A stretch of 64,000 bases of DNA from Lachancea mirantina. Its lineage: Eukaryota > Ascomycota > Saccharomycetes > Saccharomycetales > Saccharomycetaceae. The stretch covers positions 317,926 through 381,925 of the forward strand of contig LT598463.1 of NCBI GenBank assembly GCA_900074745.1, written 5' to 3'. Every line of letters begins with the position of its first letter. The stretch's first letter is position 1. The notes below the pieces were generated by a model. It had not been told where the DNA came from. It saw nothing but the letters and a program-made list of their open reading frames with translations, and did no database searches. A program made the translations under genes and the position numbers. Of the stretch, positions 14,901 through 22,744 are shown piece after piece.

Positions 14901-15200
14901 AACTGCCCTTGCGATTGGGGTTGTCCCGAATGTATTGCTGCCCCAATCTGTAAAGAGAATTGTTTGGTTTTATCCAAACCAGCGAGTTTGATCATACTCC
15001 ATAGTATCTTAGGTCACTCCGAAAGTGATTATTTCGATTCAATAGCGGAAGGCCCAGAGCCCAACATGCCTGAGATCAAAGTAGAGACCATCGTTCCTGC
15101 TCATGAGCAGGTTAAGTTTACCTCAGACGTTAAAATTATTGACGTTCGAAAAAAAGATGGCCCGGTGGCAGAGCAATTCAAGGTAAAAGAGGAAGAATAG
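11985..15200 (+). CDS. HRQ1: HRQ1, RecQ4-like DNA helicase
   Basis: A 1071-residue superfamily 2 helicase (S. cerevisiae Hrq1: 1077). Walker A is TSTSSGKSL (Lys near 313), the Walker B/motif II is DELH (near 418), and motif VI is QQSGRAGRR (near 625). The C-terminal third has the DUF1998 zinc-binding cluster CPCDWGCPECIAAPICKENC (near 976-995), the signature of the Hrq1 family. Hrq1 is a 3'-5' helicase related to human RECQL4; it works in DNA interstrand crosslink repair and telomere maintenance. The N-terminal ~280 residues show no obvious motif. The ATG at 11985 is preceded by an A-rich leader. Confidence 0.95.
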   Translation: MENDAKKEDKCSENSPNGFKELRKIFFRLNTFYTFLMSRKHVVTTFEVLKKPIEKDLKRCLGIEDLAKIAYLLPRDVDFKYVDINQFQTESKKFDFNRGGYEQKSSDIFQLRPENSEFDSIEETQVLVFEFTDGNLSRSLSRKDFKTQVKLPEFTPEAMKKMISKRKEIFEASIRRFLSECRLRNVDPWERLEQESAGVIPHKKEYVDPIESMMKAHEGETSVVVDESTNATRPTIPILLAKLKLWELYNSQIVDEFLMAKRAPKFGDLDFRMSPEVLQVIEHDRFYSHQAEALNAIHRGEHVIITTSTSSGKSLIYQLSAMDALLKDPESTFMYIFPTKALAQDQKRSFQLLISKIPQLQHVLVDTYDGDTEKVNRAFIRKNARVIFTNPDMVHASILPNHPNWRHFLMHLKLVVVDELHVYKGLFGSHVALVMRRLLRLAKSFYNNHEMQFVSCSATVKRPVEHMRNIFGIQDLVLIEEDGSPRGEKHLVVWNPPLLSQHMRRRENFIQESARILVELILSNVRSIAFCYVRRVCELLMKEVRNILQEMNRTDLLHEVMSYRGGYSPSDRRKIEQEMFHGNLRAVISTNALELGIDIGGLDCVLMCGFPLSLANFHQQSGRAGRRNRDSLTLVVASDSPVDQHYVAHPELLREGGNRDSFQELILDFDNMLILEGHIQCAAFELPIKIERDENYFKKENLSKICHERLQQDENGFHTNNRFLPWPSKLVSLRGGEEDQYAVVDITNGRNIVIEEVEASRSSFTLYDGGIFIHQGYPYLVKEFNPDERYAKVQRVDVDWVTSQRDFNDVDPREIEMIRSLESSDVPIFFGKIQSTIIVFGFFKIDKHKRIIDAVETHNPPIIIDSKGFWIDLPPRVIELCQQKELSIAGGIHAAQHAVMSLLPSFIVAGVDEIQTECKAPEKEFAERQTARKRPARLIFYDSKGGKFGSGLSTKAFEHIDDILEGALERVKNCPCDWGCPECIAAPICKENCLVLSKPASLIILHSILGHSESDYFDSIAEGPEPNMPEIKVETIVPAHEQVKFTSDVKIIDVRKKDGPVAEQFKVKEEE

Positions 15201-15269
15201 AGTTAGATCGTGCCTTTTCAAGCCTTTTTTAAAGCACTAATTAGTTAATCAACATGCGTGTATTTAAAT

Positions 15270-17084
15270 TCAAGACATTAATGTATCAACAGCCCATTTA
15301 ACGCTCAGCGTTCTTAGATCAGTATAGGTTTGTCCGACTCCTACAAATAAAATCGGAATACCAGTAGCGTAAACCATGTTAACCATGGCACCCAACATAT
15401 CGCCAACAGTATCACATTTCGAAACAATGAAAAAGTCCAAATTGCGTTCTTTGCCAAAAGCGGCATTAAAGTTTTGGGCCTGCTGCACGGAGTCTGTCCC
15501 GACAAGAGCTTCACCGACCATAATTATCTTATCAGGGTTGGCCTGATCGGCAAAAGACTTCAGTGGTGACATTAAGGTAGGATCGTTATGCCTTCTACCA
15601 GCTGTATCCATTAGTACAATATCAAACGCGTTATCACGGGCGTAATTAATGGCTTGTTTGGCAATTTTCGTTACCAGATCGGATCCACCGTATCCGGACT
15701 CGAAAAGCTCAACATGATCATTCCCAGTCTTACCTCTTTTATTCTTTGAGCCGCGTTTATGAGCACTATCCGTGAGTTGAGCCAAATTCTCAACATGAAC
15801 CCTCAGCTGTTCGACGGCACCGGATCTGAAAGTGTCGCAAGCCACAATGAGAACCTTAAGATTATTTTGTAAAAGCCAGAATGCCAGTTTTGACAGATTG
15901 GTAGATTTTCCAACACCATTCACCCCCACGACGGAGAAAACGTAAGGACTCTTATGACCTTTACCATCCACGGTTGCCGTTTTTTCCTGGATTTCGCGTA
16001 AGAGATCAACGGAGACGCCCGGAGTCAATATATTCGTCAATGAAGTTTGCAAAGACTGCTTGGCAACTGCTTCGACGCTAGTCCAATTGGGTGTCTTAGA
16101 ACCAACCAGATCTTGCGAGATCTGAGAGCACAAGTATTCGGCAGCTTCAGGCGCTACATTCTTGGTGATCAGTTTTTGTCTGAATTTATCCAAAGTTGTT
16201 TTCAGATCTGTGGTGCTTATAGTCTTATTACCCATCAAATGCTTCTGCAAAAAACCAAAGGCCCCCGTAGTTGTAGAAGCTTGCTGCTGTCTGGACTTGA
16301 CCTCTTTGCTCTTGCTCAGTAGTTCATCGATTTCTTTGATCAAAAACTCACCTTTACCGGTTCTGGTCCCAAAAGTGGATTCATCCACGACAGAATTCTC
16401 TCTGGATTCCGAAGCCGCTACAAAATCAGAAGCAGATTCGGAAAAATCAAGAGTGCTTGAGTCACCCTCATACGTGTCCTCCATAATCCCATCACGACCC
16501 CATTTCCGATTTTTGACACCAGTTCCCTTCTGGGGCTTTTTCTTCGATTTGGATTTGCCCTGGGCCTTAGAAACCGATCCCAATAACGACGGTGCAGCTT
16601 GCGTCTGCTGTTGCGCCTCCCCATTTAGAGATCTCGTTTCAGAGCATATTTCGTCGAATTTCGCCCCAAAGTACTCTCCGAATTTCCCAATTAGTTCACC
16701 TGCACCGTTAAGACACCATGTGAAATTATGCTCATTTTTCTCGTTTCTGCCACTCAGATTCTGGGCAATTATCTCGTTCAATCCCAAAGATGCCCATAGA
16801 TCTGTTCCAAGCTGCAAGAGCTTGTTGGCCAGTTGACTCAGTTCCAAAGTCTCAGCAGCAAACGTAACCAGGTAAAAAACGTGCGGTTGCATTGTAGATG
16901 TGTACATGGCGGCAAAAGAACCTAAGTTGATCACTGGGAATCCGTTGTTGCTCGTTTTTCTGGGTGGAGAACCGACAAGTTCAGAAACAATTTTATTTAC
17001 CTGTTGCTCCTGCAATTTTCGCCCGGAAGCGCCGAAATGATACAAAACTTCGCCACTCGGCCTGAATACGACAAACTGCTCCAT
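15270..17084 (-). CDS. SRP101: SRP receptor alpha subunit (GTPase)
   Basis: A 604-residue protein (S. cerevisiae Srp101: 621). The N-terminal X domain (about 1-140) would bind the membrane subunit Srp102. A charged linker with a KGKSKSKKKPQKGTG-type basic stretch follows, then the NG domain. GTPase motifs: GVNGVGKST (near 385-393), DTFRSGAVEQLR, DTAGRR (near 492) and the SKCD base-recognition motif. It docks signal recognition particle and nascent chains at the ER membrane. The gene converges with HRQ1 (69 bp between stops), the same arrangement as in S. cerevisiae. Confidence 0.96.
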   Translation of the reverse strand: MEQFVVFRPSGEVLYHFGASGRKLQEQQVNKIVSELVGSPPRKTSNNGFPVINLGSFAAMYTSTMQPHVFYLVTFAAETLELSQLANKLLQLGTDLWASLGLNEIIAQNLSGRNEKNEHNFTWCLNGAGELIGKFGEYFGAKFDEICSETRSLNGEAQQQTQAAPSLLGSVSKAQGKSKSKKKPQKGTGVKNRKWGRDGIMEDTYEGDSSTLDFSESASDFVAASESRENSVVDESTFGTRTGKGEFLIKEIDELLSKSKEVKSRQQQASTTTGAFGFLQKHLMGNKTISTTDLKTTLDKFRQKLITKNVAPEAAEYLCSQISQDLVGSKTPNWTSVEAVAKQSLQTSLTNILTPGVSVDLLREIQEKTATVDGKGHKSPYVFSVVGVNGVGKSTNLSKLAFWLLQNNLKVLIVACDTFRSGAVEQLRVHVENLAQLTDSAHKRGSKNKRGKTGNDHVELFESGYGGSDLVTKIAKQAINYARDNAFDIVLMDTAGRRHNDPTLMSPLKSFADQANPDKIIMVGEALVGTDSVQQAQNFNAAFGKERNLDFFIVSKCDTVGDMLGAMVNMVYATGIPILFVGVGQTYTDLRTLSVKWAVDTLMS

Positions 17085-17664
17085 GGTAATTGTCTTTTAC
17101 CCCACACAAAAGTACTCCCTCTTTTGTTAGTTTAGGTTCATCTTGTCTTCTGTTAAAACCAGTTTTTTCATTTAATATATATGGAGTGGTTCAGTTTTTC
17201 GAATCAAATCTAAAACCAAAATAAATAAAGAACAAAGACCTTTAGTCTAGAGCTAAAGGCAACGGTATGATTGCAGAAATCTTAAGCTACTGAATGGTTT
17301 TTTTTCTTGATTGCTAGCACATCTCCAGCGTTGGAAAGAGAGTAAAAACCGCATAGCCATCCGAAAAGCTGTGTTATTGATCTTAAAGTGATGGCTGAAT
17401 TTTAAATTATTAGCTAGTCTGATACTACTGCAATTTACATGAGATATGAGAAATTCACAGATAGTTTTAATTTATTACTTCCGATTCCGAACCCACTCAT
17501 AAAATACCCGATTAAACAAAATCGTCCGAAGCGATTCGATAATCGCATGAAGATGAACTCGTTTAACCAAGACAGTGAGGAACCATCTCAGGCCTAAATT
17601 CGAAGTTGAAGACTAGACAGAATTACCGTTGGAGGGCAGGATTTCGGAGCTTCTGAAAGCTGAA
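17085..17664. promoter_or_regulatory. Divergent intergenic region SRP101 / desaturase
   Basis: 580 bp between the SRP101 start (minus) and the desaturase ATG (plus). AT-rich patches near 17170-17230 and 17400-17480. No gene, tRNA or repeat recognised. An in-frame TTG-initiated extension of the desaturase (from 17629) has no ATG and is not accepted. Confidence 0.5.
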
Positions 17665-19227
17665 ATGGAGAATGGGATACCCGAGTTTGACTTCCGAGAC
17701 CTTTTAAGCTCTCGAAACGATGCACAGGGAGTCGAGTTAGGACATGAGATGCCTAACCGTGTGGTCGCGGATAGAGACCAGGCAGAAATAGTTTCTCCCA
17801 AAATTAGAAGACGCGATCCGCAAGCGGTACATTTGCTAAAGAAAGTGAGCTTGCAGAGCACGTGTCTCTGCGTGATTATCCCACTTTTTTCGCTATTTAA
17901 GCTCATTTTAGCACCGCCTGCGTCGAACCCACGTATGCTAGTGTTCATGGGCGTCTACATGCTGCTGTCGCAGGTAAGTCTGGTGGCCGGGTACCATCGG
18001 TTCTTTACGCACAGCGCGTATCAATGTCATCTCATGGTTCAAGCCGTTTTTGCTATTGTGGGCGGATCATGTGGATTGGGCTCCATTTTGGATTTCTCCA
18101 GTCAGCATTTGGCACACCACCGGCATATAGACACAGAGCGAGATCCACATGCGTGTAACGTTCACGGGTGGTTATTTGCTCAGTGGGGACACAAATTGTT
18201 CCGCGGGAACCGGAAATCCGCACGGGCTGTCAAAGAATGCCGGGCGACTTTTGAGTCTGCGGCAAAGGCGGGTTCGCACAAGGATAACTCGCAACTGGTC
18301 ACATCGCCAAGTTACGCGCTTCTGAAATGGCAAGATGACAACTATGGCGAAATTTTGATTTTAACAATAGTGCTCATCCCTTGCCTGTTGAGCCGGTTCT
18401 GCAATGTGTCTTATTTCAGTTCAATTTTTTATATGGGATTTGTGAGGATGTCGTTAGTGCAGCAGCAGTGGCTTTTGGTGGGTTCACTTTGTCATATGAA
18501 AAGATTTATCTTTGCTTCGCAACCGTTTGATGACTCCCGTTCTGCGGTAAACTTACCCATGGGGTTTTTCTCTAACCTAGCCACTTTTGGTGAAGCAAGT
18601 CACAATTTCCATCACGAATTCCCAGGTGATTACCGAAACAGCAATAATCGGTACCAGTGGGATCCAGCCAGATGGGCCATACTTCTTCTCTACTCATTGG
18701 GGTTTGTCAAGAAGTTACATTACGCAAGCCAGGAACAAGTGGACAAATGCTTACTTCAACAACAGCAGAAACTGGTAGATGAGGAGAGATCGAAATTACA
18801 ATGGGGTGTTCCGCTGGATAAATTGCCTATAATGGCACCGGAGCGGTTTGTGGAGCTTGCCATGATGGAGTTCATAAAAAATAAGAGAGCTCTTGTCGCT
18901 ATAGAGGGCGTAGTGCACGACGTAACGCCGTTCATTTATGATCACCCTGGTGGGGTCGCGCTTGTCGAAACAAGTATTGGCAAAGACGCTACTCAGGCAT
19001 TTAACGGCGCAGTGTACTTACATTCACAAGCAGCGCGGAACCTGCTTGCTACGATGAGAATAGCAGTGCTTGGGCGCGGTCCCATGGGGATTGAGCCTAC
19101 AATATGGGAAAAACACATGCTTGAGAGTAACAATTTCAAAAGTGACTCAAAGGGACGCGAGATCGTGAGAAACAAACAACAGGTTACGTTTACGAATAAA
19201 AATCACTACGCTGCAGGAGCAGCTTAG
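17665..19227 (+). CDS. Divergent OLE1-like acyl-CoA delta-9 desaturase with C-terminal cytochrome b5 domain
   Basis: 520 residues from the first ATG. The three histidine boxes of membrane desaturases are intact: HRFFTH, HLAHH and HNFHH. Hydrophobic segments flank them. A cytochrome b5 domain at the C-terminus has the HPGG haem motif and a second HS haem ligand. Overall order matches Ole1 (TM - His boxes - TM - b5), which makes palmitoleate and oleate in the ER. The match is weak for Ole1, which is normally very conserved: Ole1 has HRLWSH and HRIHHRYTDT, this protein has HRFFTH and HLAHHRHIDTERDPH, plus a longer, different loop between boxes 2 and 3 (SARAVKECRATFESAAKAG region). It lies between SRP101 and BCD1, not at the S. 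cerevisiae OLE1 locus. I infer a paralogue with a possibly shifted substrate (chain length, sphingolipid or other acyl carrier), not the main OLE1. Confidence 0.8.
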   Translation: MENGIPEFDFRDLLSSRNDAQGVELGHEMPNRVVADRDQAEIVSPKIRRRDPQAVHLLKKVSLQSTCLCVIIPLFSLFKLILAPPASNPRMLVFMGVYMLLSQVSLVAGYHRFFTHSAYQCHLMVQAVFAIVGGSCGLGSILDFSSQHLAHHRHIDTERDPHACNVHGWLFAQWGHKLFRGNRKSARAVKECRATFESAAKAGSHKDNSQLVTSPSYALLKWQDDNYGEILILTIVLIPCLLSRFCNVSYFSSIFYMGFVRMSLVQQQWLLVGSLCHMKRFIFASQPFDDSRSAVNLPMGFFSNLATFGEASHNFHHEFPGDYRNSNNRYQWDPARWAILLLYSLGFVKKLHYASQEQVDKCLLQQQQKLVDEERSKLQWGVPLDKLPIMAPERFVELAMMEFIKNKRALVAIEGVVHDVTPFIYDHPGGVALVETSIGKDATQAFNGAVYLHSQAARNLLATMRIAVLGRGPMGIEPTIWEKHMLESNNFKSDSKGREIVRNKQQVTFTNKNHYAAGAA

Positions 19228-19355
19228 CACTTACGACACGGTTCCCATTCGGGAGGTTTTTTTTCATTTTATTTTGTTTCTAATGCATCAATTATTGTCT
19301 TTCTTAGGTTCATCTATGTTGTCTATTGTATTTAATGTCCGTTTTTGCTGCTTCT

Positions 19356-20522
19356 TCAATCAGCGAAGAAATCTAACGAAATGCCAGGTGTGTAGTCATC
19401 GTCGTCGTCCTCGTCGTCGTCCTCGCCAATGTTAGCCTTGGCTGTGCTCTGGACAACTCTATCATGGTTCGCAACACGTGCACTGGAGTCTTCTGTGGGT
19501 CCTGAGTCCTCGTCCGAGGAGCTTGAGACACTGTCTTCTGAGCTCGACGACTCGCCGGATGAGGACGACACGTCGGAAGTTTCGTCGGAGGATTCGTCGG
19601 ATGACGCTGCTGTCTCCAAGGGCTGTCCACGTTCATCTACAAATGAAAAATCTACGCTCGATGCCTTGACGTCGTCAGGGAGCGCGTATAGAGTCGGGAA
19701 TTCAATAATCGTCTTGCCTCGTAGCAATTCGCCGAGGCGTTTGTAACCGTCCACAGCTAGAAGTTTTTTGGAATCTGTTGGCCTAGCGCTGTCGTTGGGT
19801 GGGAACCATTTCAAGTAAAGTCGCACACCTCGTTCGGTGAGCAACGCAGCTCTGTCTTCCGGTGGGACGGGAGCATCTAGAATCCCAGCGCCAGCAGCGC
19901 TGAGGCTCGCCTTGGCACCGTCACTGTGTGCGCAAGCGCTAAGCTCAACACACTTATCGAAAACGACTCTTCCCATGCAATGGCCCAAAGGGTCCGTCTC
20001 TTTGTTGCGATGATTGACGTGTTGCAGTGCTATGGCACCGTTCGCGTCCATAACGACCCATTCGACGGTCCACACGAATTGATCCAAAGCTTTGTCCCAC
20101 CGACTTTTGTTCTGCAGCGACCGCGACATACCTTTCGGTACCAGCACACATTCGGCACCTCTGCGCACCACTTTGCGTGCTTCTTCTACATGCATACGCT
20201 TGCTTTGAGAGCCAAAATGCTGGTTCCCCAGTGCTCGCTTGTTTCTGGATTTCCCGTCTCTTTTCAGCAATTCTAGCCGTCTGTTCATGCCCACGAGAAA
20301 GTTATAGTCTCTTTGCACTGCCAGATTCGTCTCGTCCGGAGTATCAGCCGCTTTCAGTTGCTCACTCGACATATACGCGGTAGGTTCGTGCCCCAGTCCA
20401 GAACACTCGTCCTGGACCTTGTGGGCGCGCGAACACGCCAACGAACAAGTTTTTTTTGCGCATCTGGGGCATTTATACTGTCGCGCGTTCTCGTGACATA
20501 CTTCACAAGCCTCAAAACTCAT
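19356..20522 (-). CDS. BCD1: BCD1, box C/D snoRNP assembly factor with zf-HIT finger
   Basis: 388 residues from the ATG at 20522 (S. cerevisiae Bcd1: 366). The N-terminus starts MSFEACEVCHENARQYKCP and continues with a CCCC-CHC-type zf-HIT finger (CEVC, CPRC, CSLAC, HKVQDEC). Bcd1 is essential for box C/D snoRNA stability and early snoRNP assembly in the nucleus. A very acidic, Ser-rich C-terminus (DDEDDDDD near the end) gives the GA-rich repeat seen at 19395-19620. A longer frame upstream to 20582 begins with TTG and is rejected. Neighbour VMA10 matches S. cerevisiae chromosome VIII order. Confidence 0.93.
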   Translation of the reverse strand: MSFEACEVCHENARQYKCPRCAKKTCSLACSRAHKVQDECSGLGHEPTAYMSSEQLKAADTPDETNLAVQRDYNFLVGMNRRLELLKRDGKSRNKRALGNQHFGSQSKRMHVEEARKVVRRGAECVLVPKGMSRSLQNKSRWDKALDQFVWTVEWVVMDANGAIALQHVNHRNKETDPLGHCMGRVVFDKCVELSACAHSDGAKASLSAAGAGILDAPVPPEDRAALLTERGVRLYLKWFPPNDSARPTDSKKLLAVDGYKRLGELLRGKTIIEFPTLYALPDDVKASSVDFSFVDERGQPLETAASSDESSDETSDVSSSSGESSSSEDSVSSSSDEDSGPTEDSSARVANHDRVVQSTAKANIGEDDDEDDDDDYTPGISLDFFAD

Positions 20523-20555
20523 CCTAATCCCTCTAACTGACCCTCGCGAAACTAC

Positions 20556-20563
20556 CTCATCGC
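20556..20563 (-). promoter_or_regulatory. PAC element upstream of BCD1
   Basis: On the BCD1 strand the sequence reads GCGATGAGGT, the PAC core (GCGATGAG) of yeast ribosome-biogenesis promoters with one change at the next base. It is 34 bp upstream of the ATG. BCD1 belongs to the snoRNP/ribosome biogenesis regulon, so the element fits. Confidence 0.55.
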
Positions 20564-21054
20564 TTGATTTCACAGTTACCAATTTTCAATTTCCATATCA
20601 AAGTGATGTGATCATGTACGACGAATCGAACTTATCGAGTAACCTAAGGTACTTATTTACCGTTCAGGGCGATCACACAAGTATCTTGGTACGAATGGGT
20701 AATTAATGGGTATATACGTATATAGTGATACTAGTCACACCTCGAATTCGTCCATTCGAAGTTAGGCGCACGACATCTCGTAGCTTGGCAGTTTCTTTCG
20801 CTTCCAATCAAGCTAGTAGAGAAATTCCCGAGGGTCAAGAGGGTTTTTGCTAAGTTGTGAATATGCGTCGTGAGACGGGAAACCGTAAACGTATGAAAAG
20901 ATCTCAGCCTTCATCTTCAAGATCTCGCCATAATGTCGCTGCGAGATCAGATTCCCAGCCCTAGTTTGGACCATGTCCTACAAAAAGTCTCAAAGCACTG
21001 ATGGAATGCGTACAATATACGATATCGTTGAGTCGTAGCAGTTTTGGAGAAAAT

Positions 21055-21073
21055 ATCACGTGATCATGACGAC
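21055..21073 (+). repeat. Extended CACGTG motif, copy 1
   Basis: ATCACGTGATCATGACGAC. It shares 16 of 19 bases with the copy at 21580-21598. The core RTCACGTG is the Cbf1/CDEI-type E-box. Confidence 0.6.
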
Positions 21074-21579
21074 GGATCAAAATAAGACGGAACAGAACGG
21101 ACGGGTCATAATTAAGATGAAGTCATAGGAACCGGAGGATTCCAGTGGTCTGGTGTCGTAGCACCCCGTCATCATATCAAGAGCAGAAAATGAGAGAGAC
21201 ATATAAGGACTCCACTCCTTATCTGCTTTATTATTTAAAATAACCATGAACGAATTATATGAACAGTTCAAGAACCTATCGACTACCGACAATGGTACAC
21301 CTCAATAAATCTAAACAGAAAGGTATACTAGGTATGGTGTACTTATATCTCTCCTTTATAATGAGAAATGAACACCGTAGATCTGATTCAGTAGTCCGTT
21401 TAACACGGTTCTTGTATCATCCCAATTTTAGCATTTGTTCCTTTCAATAAGATCAGCGGTAAAGTTCTCAACTTGCGTTATACCTCACACCGCCGGTTGT
21501 ACGGCTAAGTTGAATTTCATTGGCATCCTAACGGATGCAAACCTCCCGTTTAATGGCCTCATTTTATTCTGTCATCGTG

Positions 21580-21598
21580 GTCACGTGATAATGACAAC
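21580..21598 (+). repeat. Extended CACGTG motif, copy 2
   Basis: GTCACGTGATAATGACAAC, a direct repeat of the motif at 21055-21073, 525 bp apart. No AT-rich CDEII or CDEIII follows, so it is not a centromere. Confidence 0.6.
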
Positions 21599-21991
21599 TA
21601 ATAGTCCAATATGACGTGTATCCGCTGTCGTAAACTCCTATCAAATGTTCGGCACGCATCTCTCAAATATCGAATAAAGTCGCTAGTGGCTTGCAAAAAT
21701 ACTCCTTTGGCGTGAAATTTGAAGTACACCATGTCAAAACATGTCGCCGAAAATCACATAACACTCTCATTGCGCAAGCTAAAAACCCTTCACGACTGTA
21801 TGAGGTATTACTTCCCTGCTGATTCTCTGCCAGTAAGATATTGCTTGAGCTCAATTGGCGTCCCTGTCTAACAGTAATACACGGCTGACACTGGCATATG
21901 GAGGGCAAGCAAACAAAGCGAGATAGTCACGTGCCCTGGATGTCCTTATATCACACTTAACGAATATCTTATCCAACTCAAATTATAACCT

Positions 21992-22013
21992 TACCAGGAA
22001 AAACCACCTGGTA
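21992..22013. repeat. Inverted repeat upstream of VMA10
   Basis: TACCAGG - 8-nt spacer - CCTGGTA, a perfect 7-bp inverted repeat about 95 bp upstream of the VMA10 ATG. It could be a binding site for a dimeric factor. Confidence 0.5.
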
Positions 22014-22108
22014 TCTAAAAGGGTTCAACTCGAACACAGGCTCGAAAAACACAGAGAGAGCTTTTCAAGCGTGAAATCGACTTTCTCCTTTCTACAGCAC
22101 AAAATATT

Positions 22109-22552
22109 ATGGTATGTTGTTTATCTGCCCAAGAAACGCGCCAAAACGCCTGTCTGTAGCCCGAGTTCTTCTACTAACTCCTGCACGTCATCCCCGACGC
22201 GCATGTTCAGTCACAACCCAACGGAATCGCTACACTGTTGAAGGCTGAGAAAGAGGCCCACGAGCTGGTTTCGCAGGCCCGTCAACATCGGCAAGAAAAG
22301 CTCAAACAGGCCAAAAGTGACGCCGGCCGTGAGATCGAAGACTACAAGCTCAAGAAAGACCAAGAGATCAAGAATTTCGAAAGCAAGAACGCGGGAGGTG
22401 TTGGAGACCTCGAGAAGGAGGCCCAAGCCAACGTTGAGAAAGAACTTACCGAGATTCAGAAAATTGCCGGTACCAAAAAGTCGGACGTCGTGAAAATGCT
22501 TGTCGACGCTGTTATTACACCTGTTGGAGAGAAACACATCAACGCCGCGTAA
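22109..22552 (+). CDS. VMA10: Vacuolar H+-ATPase subunit G (VMA10), two exons
   Basis: Exon 1 is only the ATG (22109-22111); exon 2 is 22211-22552. Splicing yields MSQPNGIATLLKAEKEAHEL and a 114-residue protein, the same length as S. cerevisiae Vma10 (MSQKNGIATLLQAEKEAHE...), ending in HINAA. The protein is a long charged alpha helix (KAEKEAHELVSQARQHR), as known for subunit G, which forms peripheral stalks of the V1 sector with subunit E. It lies between BCD1 and MSC7, as in S. cerevisiae. The unspliced frame has no ATG at its start, which supports the tiny first exon. Confidence 0.96.
22112..22210 (+). other. VMA10: VMA10 spliceosomal intron
   Basis: 99 nt: 5' site GTATGT at 22112, branch point TACTAAC at 22172-22178, 3' site CAG at 22208-22210. 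It separates the start codon from the rest of the gene, a position typical of yeast introns; S. cerevisiae VMA10 also has an intron near the start. Confidence 0.96.
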
Positions 22553-22744
22553 GTGGCGGCTCGTGAAGCGAAGCGAAGCGATGTCGCCGCTGGGCGTAAT
22601 CGCTTTCGCCCAAACTCTGCTGTATATCCGTTTATACGTGTATAGACCATAAGTAACCATCTCGTACCATGTCAATTCACATACGAGGTATCATCGAGAA
22701 CTGAGAAGGCAACGGTTTGTCAGGTCGCAAACCTTGCTCCAACT

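Larger units (their letters stand above)
20523..22108. other. Long gene-free stretch between BCD1 and VMA10
   Basis: 1586 bp between two divergent genes, about three times the local norm. I see no ORF with an ATG and known similarity, no tRNA and no intact mobile element. Present are: two copies of an extended CACGTG motif (21055-21073, 21580-21598), another GTCACGTG near 21928, a perfect 7-bp inverted repeat at 21992-22013, a palindrome ATAAGG-N8-CCTTAT near 21206-21225, and TATA-like stretches. It could hide a short ncRNA or a decayed gene. Confidence 0.5.

Noticed and set aside
17629-17664. Longer N-terminus for the desaturase
   Set aside because: The extension begins with TTG; yeast initiation at the first ATG (17665) gives a complete protein.
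21240-21310. Short peptide MNELYEQFKNLS after a TATA-like box, resembling the start of a retrotransposon gag
   Set aside because: Only about 20 codons, no terminal repeats or other element parts could be identified, so no element is called.
21055-21598. CDEI-like RTCACGTG motifs as a possible centromere
   Set aside because: No AT-rich CDEII and no CDEIII (TTTCCGAA-type) follows at the right distance, here or at the other CACGTG sites.
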